Shown piece by piece: positions 9,419 to 20,676 of a stretch of DNA of 64,000 bases; position 1 is the stretch's first letter, and the number at the start of each line of letters is the position of its first letter. The notes beneath the pieces are model-generated. The model was not told the origin of the DNA. It ran no database searches and saw only the letters and a list, made by a program, of their open reading frames with translations. The position numbers and the translations under genes were made by a program. This stretch comes from Opitutaceae bacterium (GTDB lineage: Bacteria > Verrucomicrobiota > Verrucomicrobiia > Opitutales > Opitutaceae): positions 17,092 through 81,091 of the forward strand of contig JAEUGX010000034.1 of assembly GCA_016795545.1 (NCBI GenBank), given 5' to 3'.

Positions 9419-11217
9419 GGCAAATCGAGGATGAAGGCCGAGCCGCCGTCCGCGCGCGGCTCATGGCGGAGATCGCCGCCGAGGCCCCGCGCCAGCTGGC
9501 GCGCGATGCTCAGGCCCAGTCCGGCGCCGGTCTTGCCGGCGGTGAGGGTGTTGTCGACCCGGTGGAACTTCTCGAAGATCCGCTCCCGGTGCTCGGGCGG
9601 AACGCCGGGACCGCGGTCGAGCACGCGCACCCGGGCGCCGCCTCCCGGGCGCGGCGCGAGCTCCACGGTCACCTCGCCGCCCGCGGCCGCGTACTTCGCG
9701 GCGTTGTCGAGCAGGTTGAGCACGATCTGCTCGCAGGCGTCGCGGTCCGTCGCCACCGTCAGCGGCGCCCCGGGCAGGTCGCGCCGGAGCCGCAGCCCCG
9801 ACTCCGCCAGCCGGGGCTCGTGCGTGTCGAGCAGCCGCGTCAGTTCCGCGCCCAGGTCGAGCGGCACGCGCTCGAACTGTTTCCGTCCCTGCTCGAGGCG
9901 GCTGAACTCGAGCGCGTTGCCGACCAGCCGGGCCAGCCGCTGGGTCTCGCGTCCGATCGTGCGCAGGTATTCCGCCCGCTTCTCGGCCGCCGGCACGCGG
10001 CCCAGCTCCAGCAGCTCGGCGTAGAGGCGGATGGTGGTCAGGGGGGTCTTGAACTCGTGCGACACATTGGCAACGAACGAGGTTTTCTGCGCCGCCTCGG
10101 CCTCGCTCTGCCGCGCCTGCCACATGAGCAGCGAGCCGCCGGCGAGGATGGCGACCAGCAGGATGACCGCCAGCAGCGACCCGACCGCCAGCAGTCCGGA
10201 TCCGGCGGCGCCGGCCGGCGCCGCCGGCGTGTCGAGGAAGGCCACGACCTCCCAGCCGGGCAGCGACTCGCGGTTGAGCGGCAGGCGCACCACCGGCGCC
10301 GGATCCCCGCGGGGCACCAGGCCGGCCTGGTGCAGGACGCGGCCACGGTCGTCGCGCAGGGCATAACCCTCCCCCGAGCCGGTCTCGACCGGCAGCGCCG
10401 CGCCGAGCCGGGCCGCCAGGGCGGTCAGCTCGACCTCGACGCCCCGCACCTCGCCGGCCGCGGCCCGCTCGATCCAGCCGAGCAGATGCCGCCGGCCGTC
10501 CGCCGACCAGGCCGTCCAGCCCCGCCGGCCCGGCGGCAGGGGAGTCGCCGCGGCCGCCGGGGCATCGGCGAGCTTTTTTTCGTAGGAATCCGCCTCGGAC
10601 GCGGCCGACCGCGAGGCGAACTCCTTGGCTTTCGCGAAATCCTGCGCCTCGCGGCGCGCGCTCTGGATCTTGGAAACATTGGCCGAGGCCAGCTGGCGCG
10701 CCTCGCGTTCGTCATTGCGGTAGGGCGCTGCTCCGACGGCGTCCCCCACTCCCGGCCCCTGGGTCATCGCCGCGGGGGCGGCAGCCGGGGAGCGCCAGGG
10801 CGGGCTCGATTCCAGCAGCGGGCCCAGCCTCCGCCGGAACCCGCGCGCCTCCTCATCCGCCGCCGTCGCCGGCGGAAACACGATCCGGCCATCGAGCATG
10901 CAGCGGAAGGCGCTCCGGACCAGCGGATTGGCTTTTTCCCAAGCCTGGAGCTCGGCATCCAGGCCGGCCGCCGGCATGGCCTCCAGGGTTTCCAGCAACC
11001 CGGCCTGGAAATCGCCGACCAGCAGTTCCACGTTCTCGACGATCAGTCCGGCCCGGGCGGCCACCGCCGCGCGTCGCGCCTCCGTGGCATAGGCTTCGCT
11101 TTCTGCCAGCCGGTCCCGTTCCCGCCGGAGCAGGAGCAGGGCGCCCGCCCCGACCGCCAGCGTGGGCACCAGCAGGAGCAGCCAGTAGACCAGGATGCGG
11201 CGGGAGACGGGCGACAT
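9415..11217 (-). CDS. Membrane sensor histidine kinase
   Basis: The 600-residue protein has an N-terminal membrane segment (about residues 9-28), a periplasmic region of about 310 residues, and a second membrane segment near 344-366. The cytoplasmic kinase has its H-box at NVSHEFKTPLTT (phosphorylated His at 387), N-box LLDNAAKYAA, G1 DRGPGVP and G2 GAGLGLSIA. The periplasmic region has a helical coiled stretch and a later alpha/beta part with GYALRDDRGRVLHQAG, suggestive of a Cache/PAS-like sensor fold, but I cannot name it. There is no separate HAMP visible. The gene lies 69 bases after the VWA gene and overlaps the regulator by four bases. The ligand is unknown. Confidence 0.9.
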   Translation of the reverse strand: MSPVSRRILVYWLLLLVPTLAVGAGALLLLRRERDRLAESEAYATEARRAAVAARAGLIVENVELLVGDFQAGLLETLEAMPAAGLDAELQAWEKANPLVRSAFRCMLDGRIVFPPATAADEEARGFRRRLGPLLESSPPWRSPAAAPAAMTQGPGVGDAVGAAPYRNDEREARQLASANVSKIQSARREAQDFAKAKEFASRSAASEADSYEKKLADAPAAAATPLPPGRRGWTAWSADGRRHLLGWIERAAAGEVRGVEVELTALAARLGAALPVETGSGEGYALRDDRGRVLHQAGLVPRGDPAPVVRLPLNRESLPGWEVVAFLDTPAAPAGAAGSGLLAVGSLLAVILLVAILAGGSLLMWQARQSEAEAAQKTSFVANVSHEFKTPLTTIRLYAELLELGRVPAAEKRAEYLRTIGRETQRLARLVGNALEFSRLEQGRKQFERVPLDLGAELTRLLDTHEPRLAESGLRLRRDLPGAPLTVATDRDACEQIVLNLLDNAAKYAAAGGEVTVELAPRPGGGARVRVLDRGPGVPPEHRERIFEKFHRVDNTLTAGKTGAGLGLSIARQLARGLGGDLRHEPRADGGSAFILDLP

Positions 11218-11286
11218 GACGGGAGGCTAGGCGGGAGAACACCGGCAGGGCAATGCTCACCCGCGGCGGCGAAGGCGGGAGCGAGG

Positions 11287-12633
<1,347 letters not shown>

Positions 12634-12656
12634 GGGAGTGAGGTTGGGTACGCCCC

Positions 12657-12662
12657 ATTGAA
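12657..12662 (-). promoter_or_regulatory. Candidate -10 element of the VWA-kinase-regulator operon
   Basis: Minus-strand TTCAAT (four of six matches to TATAAT) lies 14 bp downstream of the last 11-bp repeat unit, roughly where an OmpR/PhoB-activated promoter would have its -10. Transcription would start near 12650 and leave a leader of about 17 nt. Confidence 0.35.
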
Positions 12663-12676
12663 CCAGAAACCCGCTT

Positions 12677-12720
12677 CCGGGTTGTCACCGCCGGGTCAGG
12701 AAGATGTCAGGGAATTGTCA
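12677..12720 (-). promoter_or_regulatory. Four tandem 11-bp GTCA repeats, probable response-regulator box
   Basis: On the plus strand the units are CCGGGTTGTCA, CCGCCGGGTCA, GGAAGATGTCA and GGGAATTGTCA. The GTCA cores are at 12684, 12695, 12706 and 12717, exactly 11 bp apart. OmpR/PhoB-type regulators bind head-to-tail on one face of DNA with this period, and the E. coli Pho box core is TGTCA. The array sits 44-87 bases ahead of the VWA start codon, so autoregulation by the operon's own regulator is the simplest reading. Confidence 0.65.
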
Positions 12721-12739
12721 TGGACCGCCCTCCACTCCA

Positions 12740-12756
12740 TGATCCGCGGCGGATCA
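12740..12756. promoter_or_regulatory. Perfect palindrome TGATCCGC-G-GCGGATCA
   Basis: Two perfect 8-bp half-sites flank a single central base, so it is too tight to be an RNA hairpin and resembles an operator for a dimeric regulator. It lies 20 bp from the 11-bp repeats. No matching regulator gene is seen nearby. Confidence 0.4.
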
Positions 12757-13059
12757 GTTCCGTCGGGAGTCGGTCGAGTCAGTCGAGTTGAGAGCGGGAC
12801 CCGTGAAGCGCGAAGGGACGCGAAGTCCAAATCTCCGAGCTCTCAACTCTCATCTCTCAACTCGTTTCTCCCACTCCTCCATTCGCGGCCTCGTGCTTTC
12901 CTGAGTGCCCCATCCTTTCCGTGCGGCCAATCCGGAGAGACCGTAGGGGGTCGGGCCGGGGTTGGCCGTTCCGACCTTCGACCTTGGGACCTTCAACCCC
13001 CTGGGTCCGTCGGCACCCCGCGGGCTTGTTTTCGCGCCGGAAGCGGCTAACACGGAGCC

Positions 13060-13815
13060 GTGCTCCTCTTCCATCGCATCTTCAAATTCGAGAAGGCCAA
13101 GGTGGCGCAGATGGCCGAGCAGCGGCTCAACCAGCGCTATGCGCCGGGGGCCGCGTTCCCGCTCCAGGCGGCGGTGGAGCTCGACGGCCGGACCTGGCCG
13201 GCGAAGGTGCTTAACCTCTCCGGCAACGGCGTGGGCCTGGCCGTGCCCGGCGCCGGGCTGGCGGCCAAGGCGGGACAGGATTGCGTCGTCACCCTGACAC
13301 TCGGCATGCACCGGCAGACGATCCCGGGACGCGTGGCCCACACTCGCGCGCACGGACGCGACCTGCAGGCCGGCATCGGGCTCCGTTTCGGCGATTTCCT
13401 GGTGCAGAAGGCCTATCTCCAGCTCCTGCAGCCGGTGGCCATCGGCCAGTCGCTGCACGCGGTGCCGGCGGACCGGGTGATCCAGAACGAAACCCAGGTC
13501 ATCAAGCAGGTGTTCCGGGGCGACTACGAGGCGGTGCTCACGGTCTGGCTGGAGAAGACGTTCGGCACGCCGCTGCACAGCTTCGAGTTCCAGCTGCACG
13601 ACTATTTCTGCCGGGCCGACGTGAAGGCGGGCGTCCTCGACGCCTATGCCCGCGAGGAGACCGAATCCTTCAAGGGCAAGCTGACCAACCCCGTGTTCGA
13701 CGCCGCCGGCGACCTGCAGGACGAGATCCGGCAGCTGATCCGCTGGATCCTGCCCAACCTCACCCCGGCGGTGCCGGACGACGTCCGGGCTTTCCTGCAG
13801 CGCTTCGCCGGTTAA
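13060..13815 (+). CDS. PilZ-domain protein (first of two paralogs)
   Basis: The GTG start at 13060 follows a GGAG and matches the N-terminus of the paralog at 17287 (both begin with a short hydrophobic FF/LF-R-I-F/L-x-F segment). The 251-residue protein has a PilZ domain with RLNQR at 22-26 (RxxxR) and NLSGNG at 52-57 (N-x-S-x-x-G), the two motifs that bind cyclic-di-GMP. Both are intact, so ligand binding is likely. A second region of about 140 residues, shared with the paralog, ends in IRQLIRWILPNL...VRAFLQRFAG; I do not recognise it. There is no membrane segment or catalytic domain, so it is probably a cytoplasmic c-di-GMP receptor. It converges with gatB. Confidence 0.85.
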   Translation: MLLFHRIFKFEKAKVAQMAEQRLNQRYAPGAAFPLQAAVELDGRTWPAKVLNLSGNGVGLAVPGAGLAAKAGQDCVVTLTLGMHRQTIPGRVAHTRAHGRDLQAGIGLRFGDFLVQKAYLQLLQPVAIGQSLHAVPADRVIQNETQVIKQVFRGDYEAVLTVWLEKTFGTPLHSFEFQLHDYFCRADVKAGVLDAYAREETESFKGKLTNPVFDAAGDLQDEIRQLIRWILPNLTPAVPDDVRAFLQRFAG

Positions 13816-13856
13816 GGCCGCGACGGGGTCCTCCGCGCCGGCGGCCCGCGTCCGCC

Positions 13857-15299
<1,443 letters not shown>

Positions 15300-15384
15300 G
15301 GGTGCAGGGAGGCAGGGCGGCGCACCCCCTCCCGGGGCGCCGCGGAGTCGATGCGCCCGCGCGCGTTGGTCGAGCCGCCGGGAT

Positions 15385-16854
15385 TCATAACGACGGATGC
15401 CGGTCCTTCCAGGCGTGCGCCTGCTCGTAGGCGGCGGCCACGGCCAGGAGCCCGGCCTCCTGGAAGGGCTGGCCGATGATCTGCAGGCCGACGGGCAGGC
15501 CGGCCGAGGTGAAACCGCACGGGACCGAGAGGGCGGGCAGGCCGGCGAGGTTGACGCTGATCGTGTAGATGTCGGTCAGGTACATCGCCAGCGGATCGGC
15601 CGACTTCTCCCCGAGGCGGAACGCGGCGGTCGGAGAGGTCGGGGACAGCAGCGCGTCGCAGTCCTGGAAGACCCGGACGAACTCCTGCCGGATCAGCGCC
15701 CGCACCTTCTGCGCACGCAGGTAATAGGCATCGTAGTAGCCGCTGCTCAGCACGTGCGTCCCGAGGATGATGCGACGCTTGACCTCCTCGCCGAAGCCCT
15801 CCGCCCGGGACTGGAAGTACAGGTCGACGGCGTCCTTGGCCGCGGCCGAGCGGTGGCCGTAGCGGACGCCGTCGTAGCGGGCCAGGTTCGACGAGGCCTC
15901 CGCCGTGGCGATCAGGTAGTAGACGGCGATCGCGTACTCCGCCGCGAGCGGCAGCGACACCTCGCGGATCTCGCAGCCGCGGCTCCGGTAGAACGCGATG
16001 GCGGACTGCACCGCGGCGCCGACCTCCGGATCGAGCCCGGCGCCGAAGAACTCGCGCGGCACCCCCAGGCGCCAGGGTCCCCGCCGGACCGCCAGTTCCG
16101 CGCCGTAGTCGGGCACCTCGGCCCGGAGGGAGGTAGAGTCCCGCGGATCGTGACCGGCGATGGCGCCCAGCAGGAGCGCGACGTCGGCCACCGAGCGGCC
16201 CATCGGGCCGATCTGGTCGAGGGACGAGGCGTAGGCGGCCAGGCCGTAGCGCGACACCAGCCCGTACGTCGGCTTCAGGCCCACGATCCCGCAGAGGGCC
16301 GCGGGCTGGCGGATGGAGCCGCCGGTGTCCGATCCGAGCGCAAGCGGCAGTTCGCCCGCCGCCACCGCGGCGGCGGCGCCCCCCGAGCTGCCGCCCGGCA
16401 CGCGCGTCAGGTCCCACGGGTTGGCGGTCGGACCGAACGCGGAATTCTCGGTGGACGAGCCCATCGCGAACTCGTCCAGGTTCAGCCGGCCGAGCAGGAT
16501 CGCGCCCGCGGCCTTGAGCTTCGCGGCGACGGTGGCGTCGTACGGGGAGACGTAATTCGCCAGCATCCGGCTCGAGCACGTCAGCGGCTGGCCCTGCACG
16601 GCGATCACGTCCTTCAGTCCGACGGGAATACCGTCGAGCGGCCCCCGCGCCCGGCCCGCGGCGCGGCGGGCGTCGGACTCGCGGGCCTGCGCCAGCGCCC
16701 CGGGCTCGTCGAACGAGTTGCAGGCCCGGACGCGGCCCTCGACCGACCGGATGCGCGCGAGGCAGGCCTGGGTCAGCTCGACCGACGACAGACGCCCGCC
16801 CGCCAGCGCGGCGGCGAGTTCCTGGACGGAAGAGAAGAGATGCGCGGACGACAT
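15385..16854 (-). CDS. gatA: Asp-tRNA(Asn)/Glu-tRNA(Gln) amidotransferase subunit A
   Basis: GatA is the glutaminase of the complex and belongs to the amidase-signature family. The catalytic Ser-cis-Ser-Lys triad is visible: K81 in VGLKDVIAV, S156 in GGSSGG and S180 in GSDTGGSIRQPA. The start at 16854 (MSSAHLFSSVQELAAAL) gives 489 residues, the usual length; the frame continues upstream but only as out-of-family sequence overlapping gatC. It follows gatC by 14 bases. Ammonia from glutamine is channelled to GatB. Confidence 0.97.
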   Translation of the reverse strand: MSSAHLFSSVQELAAALAGGRLSSVELTQACLARIRSVEGRVRACNSFDEPGALAQARESDARRAAGRARGPLDGIPVGLKDVIAVQGQPLTCSSRMLANYVSPYDATVAAKLKAAGAILLGRLNLDEFAMGSSTENSAFGPTANPWDLTRVPGGSSGGAAAAVAAGELPLALGSDTGGSIRQPAALCGIVGLKPTYGLVSRYGLAAYASSLDQIGPMGRSVADVALLLGAIAGHDPRDSTSLRAEVPDYGAELAVRRGPWRLGVPREFFGAGLDPEVGAAVQSAIAFYRSRGCEIREVSLPLAAEYAIAVYYLIATAEASSNLARYDGVRYGHRSAAAKDAVDLYFQSRAEGFGEEVKRRIILGTHVLSSGYYDAYYLRAQKVRALIRQEFVRVFQDCDALLSPTSPTAAFRLGEKSADPLAMYLTDIYTISVNLAGLPALSVPCGFTSAGLPVGLQIIGQPFQEAGLLAVAAAYEQAHAWKDRHPSL

Positions 16855-16868
16855 GGGGTGGCCGCGGG

Positions 16869-17159
16869 TTACTCGACGACCTTCGGCACCACGATCATGT
16901 GCTGCCGCTGGGCGGGCGCGTTCCGGAGCGCCTCCTCGACCGGCAGGCCGGCCCGGGCGGCGTCGGCCTCCCACACGTTGTAGACCGGCGACGCATGCGC
17001 CATGGGCTCGACGCCCGTGACGTCAACCTGCTTGAGCTTCTCCACGTACTGCAGGATGTCGCCCAGCTGCCGGGCGAACTTCTCCTTCTCGGCCGCGGTG
17101 AGCGCGAGGCGCGCCAGGTTGGCGACATAGTCAATGTTCAGGTCGGAATTCGAGCTCAT
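16869..17159 (-). CDS. gatC: Asp-tRNA(Asn)/Glu-tRNA(Gln) amidotransferase subunit C
   Basis: This 96-residue subunit wraps GatA and stabilises the GatA-GatB interface. The family pattern is clear: IDYVANLARLALTAAEKEKFARQLGDILQYVEKL, then VTGVEPMAHA and the C-terminal LRNAPAQRQHMIVVPKVVE. The ATG at 17159 sets the expected length; upstream codons are not family sequence. It is first in the operon and diverges from the second PilZ gene across a 127-bp gap holding the proposed promoter. Confidence 0.95.
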   Translation of the reverse strand: MSSNSDLNIDYVANLARLALTAAEKEKFARQLGDILQYVEKLKQVDVTGVEPMAHASPVYNVWEADAARAGLPVEEALRNAPAQRQHMIVVPKVVE

Positions 17160-17181
17160 GAAGGCACGCGTTGCAGCCCCC

Positions 17182-17211
17182 GAAACAGGCGGCCGAACGG
17201 GCGGTTGGCAA
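17182..17211 (-). promoter_or_regulatory. Candidate promoter of gatCAB
   Basis: Minus strand: TTGCCA (17211-17206), 18-bp spacer, TGTTTC (17187-17182), ending 23 bases ahead of the gatC start. The -35 is five of six; the -10 is weak. The TTGCCAA core recurs before rpmI, ctp, ispA and gap. Confidence 0.4.
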
Positions 17212-17286
17212 TCGGCAAAACACCCGGCCCGCCCGACGGCGCGAGCGAGCTTGAACCCGTCGCCGACCCGGTTAGGTTCGGGTTCA

Positions 17287-18081
17287 GTGGTATTCTTCAA
17301 ACGTATCCTCAACTTCAAGGACGGCGGCGCCAAGGACGACAAGCGCGGCAATGCCCGTTACCCCATCGGGGCCGCGTTTCCGATCAAGGCCAAGATCACG
17401 CTCGCCGGGCGGGACGCCGAGGGCAACCCCCGGCCTCCCGAGGACAAGTCGGAGATCGACTGGGGCGGGCAGCTGATCGAGCTCTCCAGCACCGGCGCGA
17501 GCATCCGGCTCCACCCCTCCGCCGTCGCCGGGCGGGGCGAGAACTGCTGCCTGAAGCTGGAGCTGGACCATAAGCTCTTCGAGATCGACGGCTCGGTAGC
17601 GCATTACCGTTCCAACAAGCAGTACGCCACGTGCGGCATCCTGCTGAAATTCCCCGATTTCCAGACCCAGAAGGCCTACCGCCAGCTGATGGAGCCGATC
17701 ATCATCGGCAACACCTTCCAGCCGGTGCCGGCCAAGGAGGTGAAGCAGGACGCGCCCGGGCTGGTGAAGGAGGTCTATGCCGGCGAGGAAACGAACCAGC
17801 TGACGGTCTGGCGCAACGAGACCGGAGGCCAGCTGGAGTATTTCGAGCTGATCGTGCACGACTACTACGTGCGCGGCACGGCCCAGACCGCGGAGCTGTC
17901 GATCGGCTACCGCGACGGCGCGCGCGTCGGCAAGCGCGTCTCGACCCCGTCGATCCCCATCGCCCTGCCTCCGGCGCCGACCGCGGAGGTCCGCCAGCTC
18001 TTCCAGTGGGTCGTGCAGAACCTCACCGCCAAGCACGTGCCCGCCGAGGTGCGCGCCTTCCTGGAGAAATTCGCCGCCTGA
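17287..18081 (+). CDS. PilZ-domain protein (second paralog)
   Basis: The start is taken as GTG 17287 by alignment with the paralog at 13060; the frame is open upstream into gatC but that part is shadow sequence. The 264-residue protein has RGNAR at 20-24 (RxxxR). The second c-di-GMP motif reads ELSSTG at 65-70, with Glu in place of the usual Asp/Asn, so ligand affinity may be altered. An insertion (GRDAEGNPRPPEDKSE) lengthens the first loop compared with the paralog. The C-terminal region matches the paralog (VRQLFQWVVQNL...VRAFLEKFAA). It probably arose by duplication, with gatCAB now lying between the two copies. It converges with pheT. Confidence 0.82.
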   Translation: MVFFKRILNFKDGGAKDDKRGNARYPIGAAFPIKAKITLAGRDAEGNPRPPEDKSEIDWGGQLIELSSTGASIRLHPSAVAGRGENCCLKLELDHKLFEIDGSVAHYRSNKQYATCGILLKFPDFQTQKAYRQLMEPIIIGNTFQPVPAKEVKQDAPGLVKEVYAGEETNQLTVWRNETGGQLEYFELIVHDYYVRGTAQTAELSIGYRDGARVGKRVSTPSIPIALPPAPTAEVRQLFQWVVQNLTAKHVPAEVRAFLEKFAA

Positions 18082-18133
18082 GCCGGAAGGTCAGGCGGGC
18101 GAAAGCCGGAAGGCGGAAGGTCGGGACGCCCGG

Positions 18134-20593
18134 CTAAGAGCGGACGACGATGGAGCCGTCCGCGGCGATCTCCTGCTGGATTTTGGCGAAGGCGGCGTTG
18201 ACTTCCTGGTCGGTGAGCGTGCGTTCGCCGGAGCGGAACGACAGCGCGAAGGCCAGGCTCTTCTTGTCGGCGGGGAGCCCCTGCCCCCGGTAGACGTCGA
18301 ACACCTCGACCGCCTCCACCCGGAACGCCGCCGTGGCCTGCGCCTCGGCGACCGCCACGAGCCGGGCGCGCACGTCGCTGGCCGGCCGGGCCGCGTCGAC
18401 CACGAGCGCGAGGTCGCGCAGCGCGGCGGGGAACAGGCTGAAGGGGCGGTAGCGCCGCCGGCCGGCCGCGCCCGTGAGCCGCTGCGGGAGGATGGCGATG
18501 ACGCCGGCCCAGACCTTGCCCTCGATGCCGAGGGCGCGGATCATCGCCAGGTTCATGAGCCCGAAGCGCGCGGTCCAGCCGTCGCGCATCTCGCCCGCGG
18601 CCGCCGAATGCCCCTCCTGCCAGCCCCAGAAGGAACCGCGCACGGGCGCCAGGTCGGCGTCGGCCAGCTCCAGCCCCGCCTGCCGCGCGAGGACGGCGAC
18701 CTGGCGCTTCACCGAGTAGAAATCGGGCTCGGGCCGGCCCAGCCAGGCGCGCTCCTTGGGCTGGTGGCAGATCACGAAGCCCGCGGCGACGCATTCCTGG
18801 ACGGTCCCGCCGAGTTCCATGAAGACGCGGCCGGTCTCGAAGAGCCGCGCCGCCGGCACGCCGCGCGACTGGTTCAGGCGCAGCGAATCGAGGATGCCCA
18901 GCACGAGCGTCGGGCGCAGGTGCGACTGGTCGTCGACGAACGGATTCGCCAGCGCCAGCTCCTCGGCGGCGGCCTGCGAGACCCAGGTGGTCAGTTCGCG
19001 CTGCGAGCGGAGCGTGTAGTTCACCACCTCGTGGAAATGCTGCCCCACCAGGTACTCGGCCGCGCGGCGATTGAAGACGGCGACCGGGTCGTCGTCGCCG
19101 TCGGCCAGCGCGGGCCCGACGCAGGGGGCCGCCGGCACCCGGTCGGTCCCGTGGATGCGCAGCACCTCCTCCACCAGGTCGATGGGCCGGTCGAGGTCGG
19201 TGCGGTAGCTGGGAATGCTCACGGTCCACGTCGGCCCGCCCCGCCGGTCCTCGCTCTCGCCGACGATGGCGAGGTTGAGCGACTGGAGCGCCTCGCGCAT
19301 GTCCTCGTCGCTGATGTGGAAGCCCAGCCGCTCCCGGATGAACGCGGGCCCCACCTGGATCTCCCGGCTCCACGGCCGGTCGCCGCCGACCTGGAAGGAC
19401 GGGCCGACGACGGTGCCGCCGGCCGTCTCCAGGATCAGGTCGATGGCCCGGTAGGCGGCCTCCCGCGTGCCGTGCGGATCGACGCCGCGCTCGAAGCGGT
19501 AGGAGGAATCGGAGGCGAGCCCGAGCCGGCGCGAGGTCGCGCGGATGGACTGCGGGCGGAAATAGGCGGCCTCCAGCACGATGTCGGTCGTCGTCTCGTC
19601 CACGCCCGCGTCCAGCCCGCCCATGATGCCGGCCACGACCAGCGGGCGCGTCTCGTCCGCGATCACCAGCATGCTGGCATTGAGCTCGCGTTCCTTGCCG
19701 TCGAGCGTGGTCAGCCTCTCGCCGTCGCCGGCGCGGCGGACCACGAGCTTCCGGCCGCCGAGCTTGCGGGCGTCGAACACGTGCAGCGGCTGCCCGAGCT
19801 CGAGCATCACGTAGTTGCCCACGTCGACCAGATTGTTGATCGGCCGCAGGCCGACGGCGCGCAGCCGCTCCTGGAGCCAGGCGGGGCTGGGCCCGACCTT
19901 GACGCCGGCCACCGCGATGCCGACGTAGAGCGGGCAGTCCTCGGGCGCCTGCACGGAAATGTCCGCCAGGAGGTCCGGGCGCGACCCGCGGGTCTCGCCG
20001 CGGAACCTGATCTCGGGAAACCGGATGTCGTAACGGAGCCAGGCCGCCAGCTCGCGAGCCAGGCCGAGGTGGCACAGGACGTCGGGCCGGTTGGGGGTGA
20101 CCTCGATGTCGAAGATGACGTCGCCCTCGGGCAGCACCTCGTGCAGCGGCGCGCCGACCGGCGCCGCCGGGTCGAGGATGAGCAGGCCCGCGTGCTCGCC
20201 GCCGAGGCCCAGCTCGTCCGGGGCGCACATCATGCCATCGGACTGCTGCCCGCGGATCTTGGACTGCTTGATGTGGAAATCGCCGGGCAGCACCGCCCCG
20301 GGCAGCGCCACCGGCACGCGGTGGCCCGGGTCGCAGTTGTGGGCGCCGCAGACGATGGTGCGGACCCCGCCGTGCGCGGGCCCGACGTCCACCGTGCAGA
20401 CGGAGAGCTTGTCGGCGTTGGGATGCTTGGCGCGGGTCTTGATCTCGCCGACCACCACGTGCTCCAGGGGCGTGAAGCGGGTGTCGACCACGCCCTCGAC
20501 CTCGAAGCCGAGGAACGTGATGGCGCGCTGCAGCTCCTCCGCGGACGCGTAGAGCCGGACGTATTGCTTGAGCCAGTTGCGGGAAAGTTTCAT
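18134..20593 (-). CDS. pheT: Phenylalanyl-tRNA synthetase beta subunit
   Basis: The 819-residue subunit forms the (alpha-beta)2 enzyme that charges tRNA-Phe. Domains in order: N-terminal MKLSRNWLKQYV; an EMAP-II/OB tRNA-binding domain at about 40-155 (HPNADKLSVCTVDVG, CGAHN); B3/4 editing domain; B5 domain; catalytic-like core; and a C-terminal ferredoxin-fold anticodon-binding domain (RYRPFSLFPAALRDLALVVD, VFDVYRGQGLPADKKSLAFALSFRS). The ATG at 20593 gives the family's usual N-terminus; the frame extends far upstream only because the GC-rich pheS region is open. It lies 83 bases after pheS, on the same strand. Confidence 0.97.
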   Translation of the reverse strand: MKLSRNWLKQYVRLYASAEELQRAITFLGFEVEGVVDTRFTPLEHVVVGEIKTRAKHPNADKLSVCTVDVGPAHGGVRTIVCGAHNCDPGHRVPVALPGAVLPGDFHIKQSKIRGQQSDGMMCAPDELGLGGEHAGLLILDPAAPVGAPLHEVLPEGDVIFDIEVTPNRPDVLCHLGLARELAAWLRYDIRFPEIRFRGETRGSRPDLLADISVQAPEDCPLYVGIAVAGVKVGPSPAWLQERLRAVGLRPINNLVDVGNYVMLELGQPLHVFDARKLGGRKLVVRRAGDGERLTTLDGKERELNASMLVIADETRPLVVAGIMGGLDAGVDETTTDIVLEAAYFRPQSIRATSRRLGLASDSSYRFERGVDPHGTREAAYRAIDLILETAGGTVVGPSFQVGGDRPWSREIQVGPAFIRERLGFHISDEDMREALQSLNLAIVGESEDRRGGPTWTVSIPSYRTDLDRPIDLVEEVLRIHGTDRVPAAPCVGPALADGDDDPVAVFNRRAAEYLVGQHFHEVVNYTLRSQRELTTWVSQAAAEELALANPFVDDQSHLRPTLVLGILDSLRLNQSRGVPAARLFETGRVFMELGGTVQECVAAGFVICHQPKERAWLGRPEPDFYSVKRQVAVLARQAGLELADADLAPVRGSFWGWQEGHSAAAGEMRDGWTARFGLMNLAMIRALGIEGKVWAGVIAILPQRLTGAAGRRRYRPFSLFPAALRDLALVVDAARPASDVRARLVAVAEAQATAAFRVEAVEVFDVYRGQGLPADKKSLAFALSFRSGERTLTDQEVNAAFAKIQQEIAADGSIVVRS

Positions 20594-20676
20594 GACAAAG
20601 GTAAGGGGGCGGCAGTTTCCGAACGGACCGGAGTCGGGGCGGGAGGGGCGCGGCGCCTTGCTCGGCGGGAGGCGCC

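Larger units (their letters stand above)
12634..13059. other. Divergent regulatory region, 426 bp
   Basis: It separates the leftward VWA operon from the rightward PilZ gene. From left to right it holds a hairpin-capable AACCCG-CTTC-CGGGTT (12668-12683), four 11-bp GTCA repeats, a perfect palindrome (12740-12756), and a low-complexity part (about 12760-12905) with GAGTTGAGAG and two CTCTCAACTC copies in inverted and direct orientation. No coding frame here looks real. Confidence 0.6.

Noticed and set aside
12677..12720. CRISPR-like array
   Set aside because: Repeat units are 11 bp with no spacers and no cas genes nearby; a regulator-binding array explains them.
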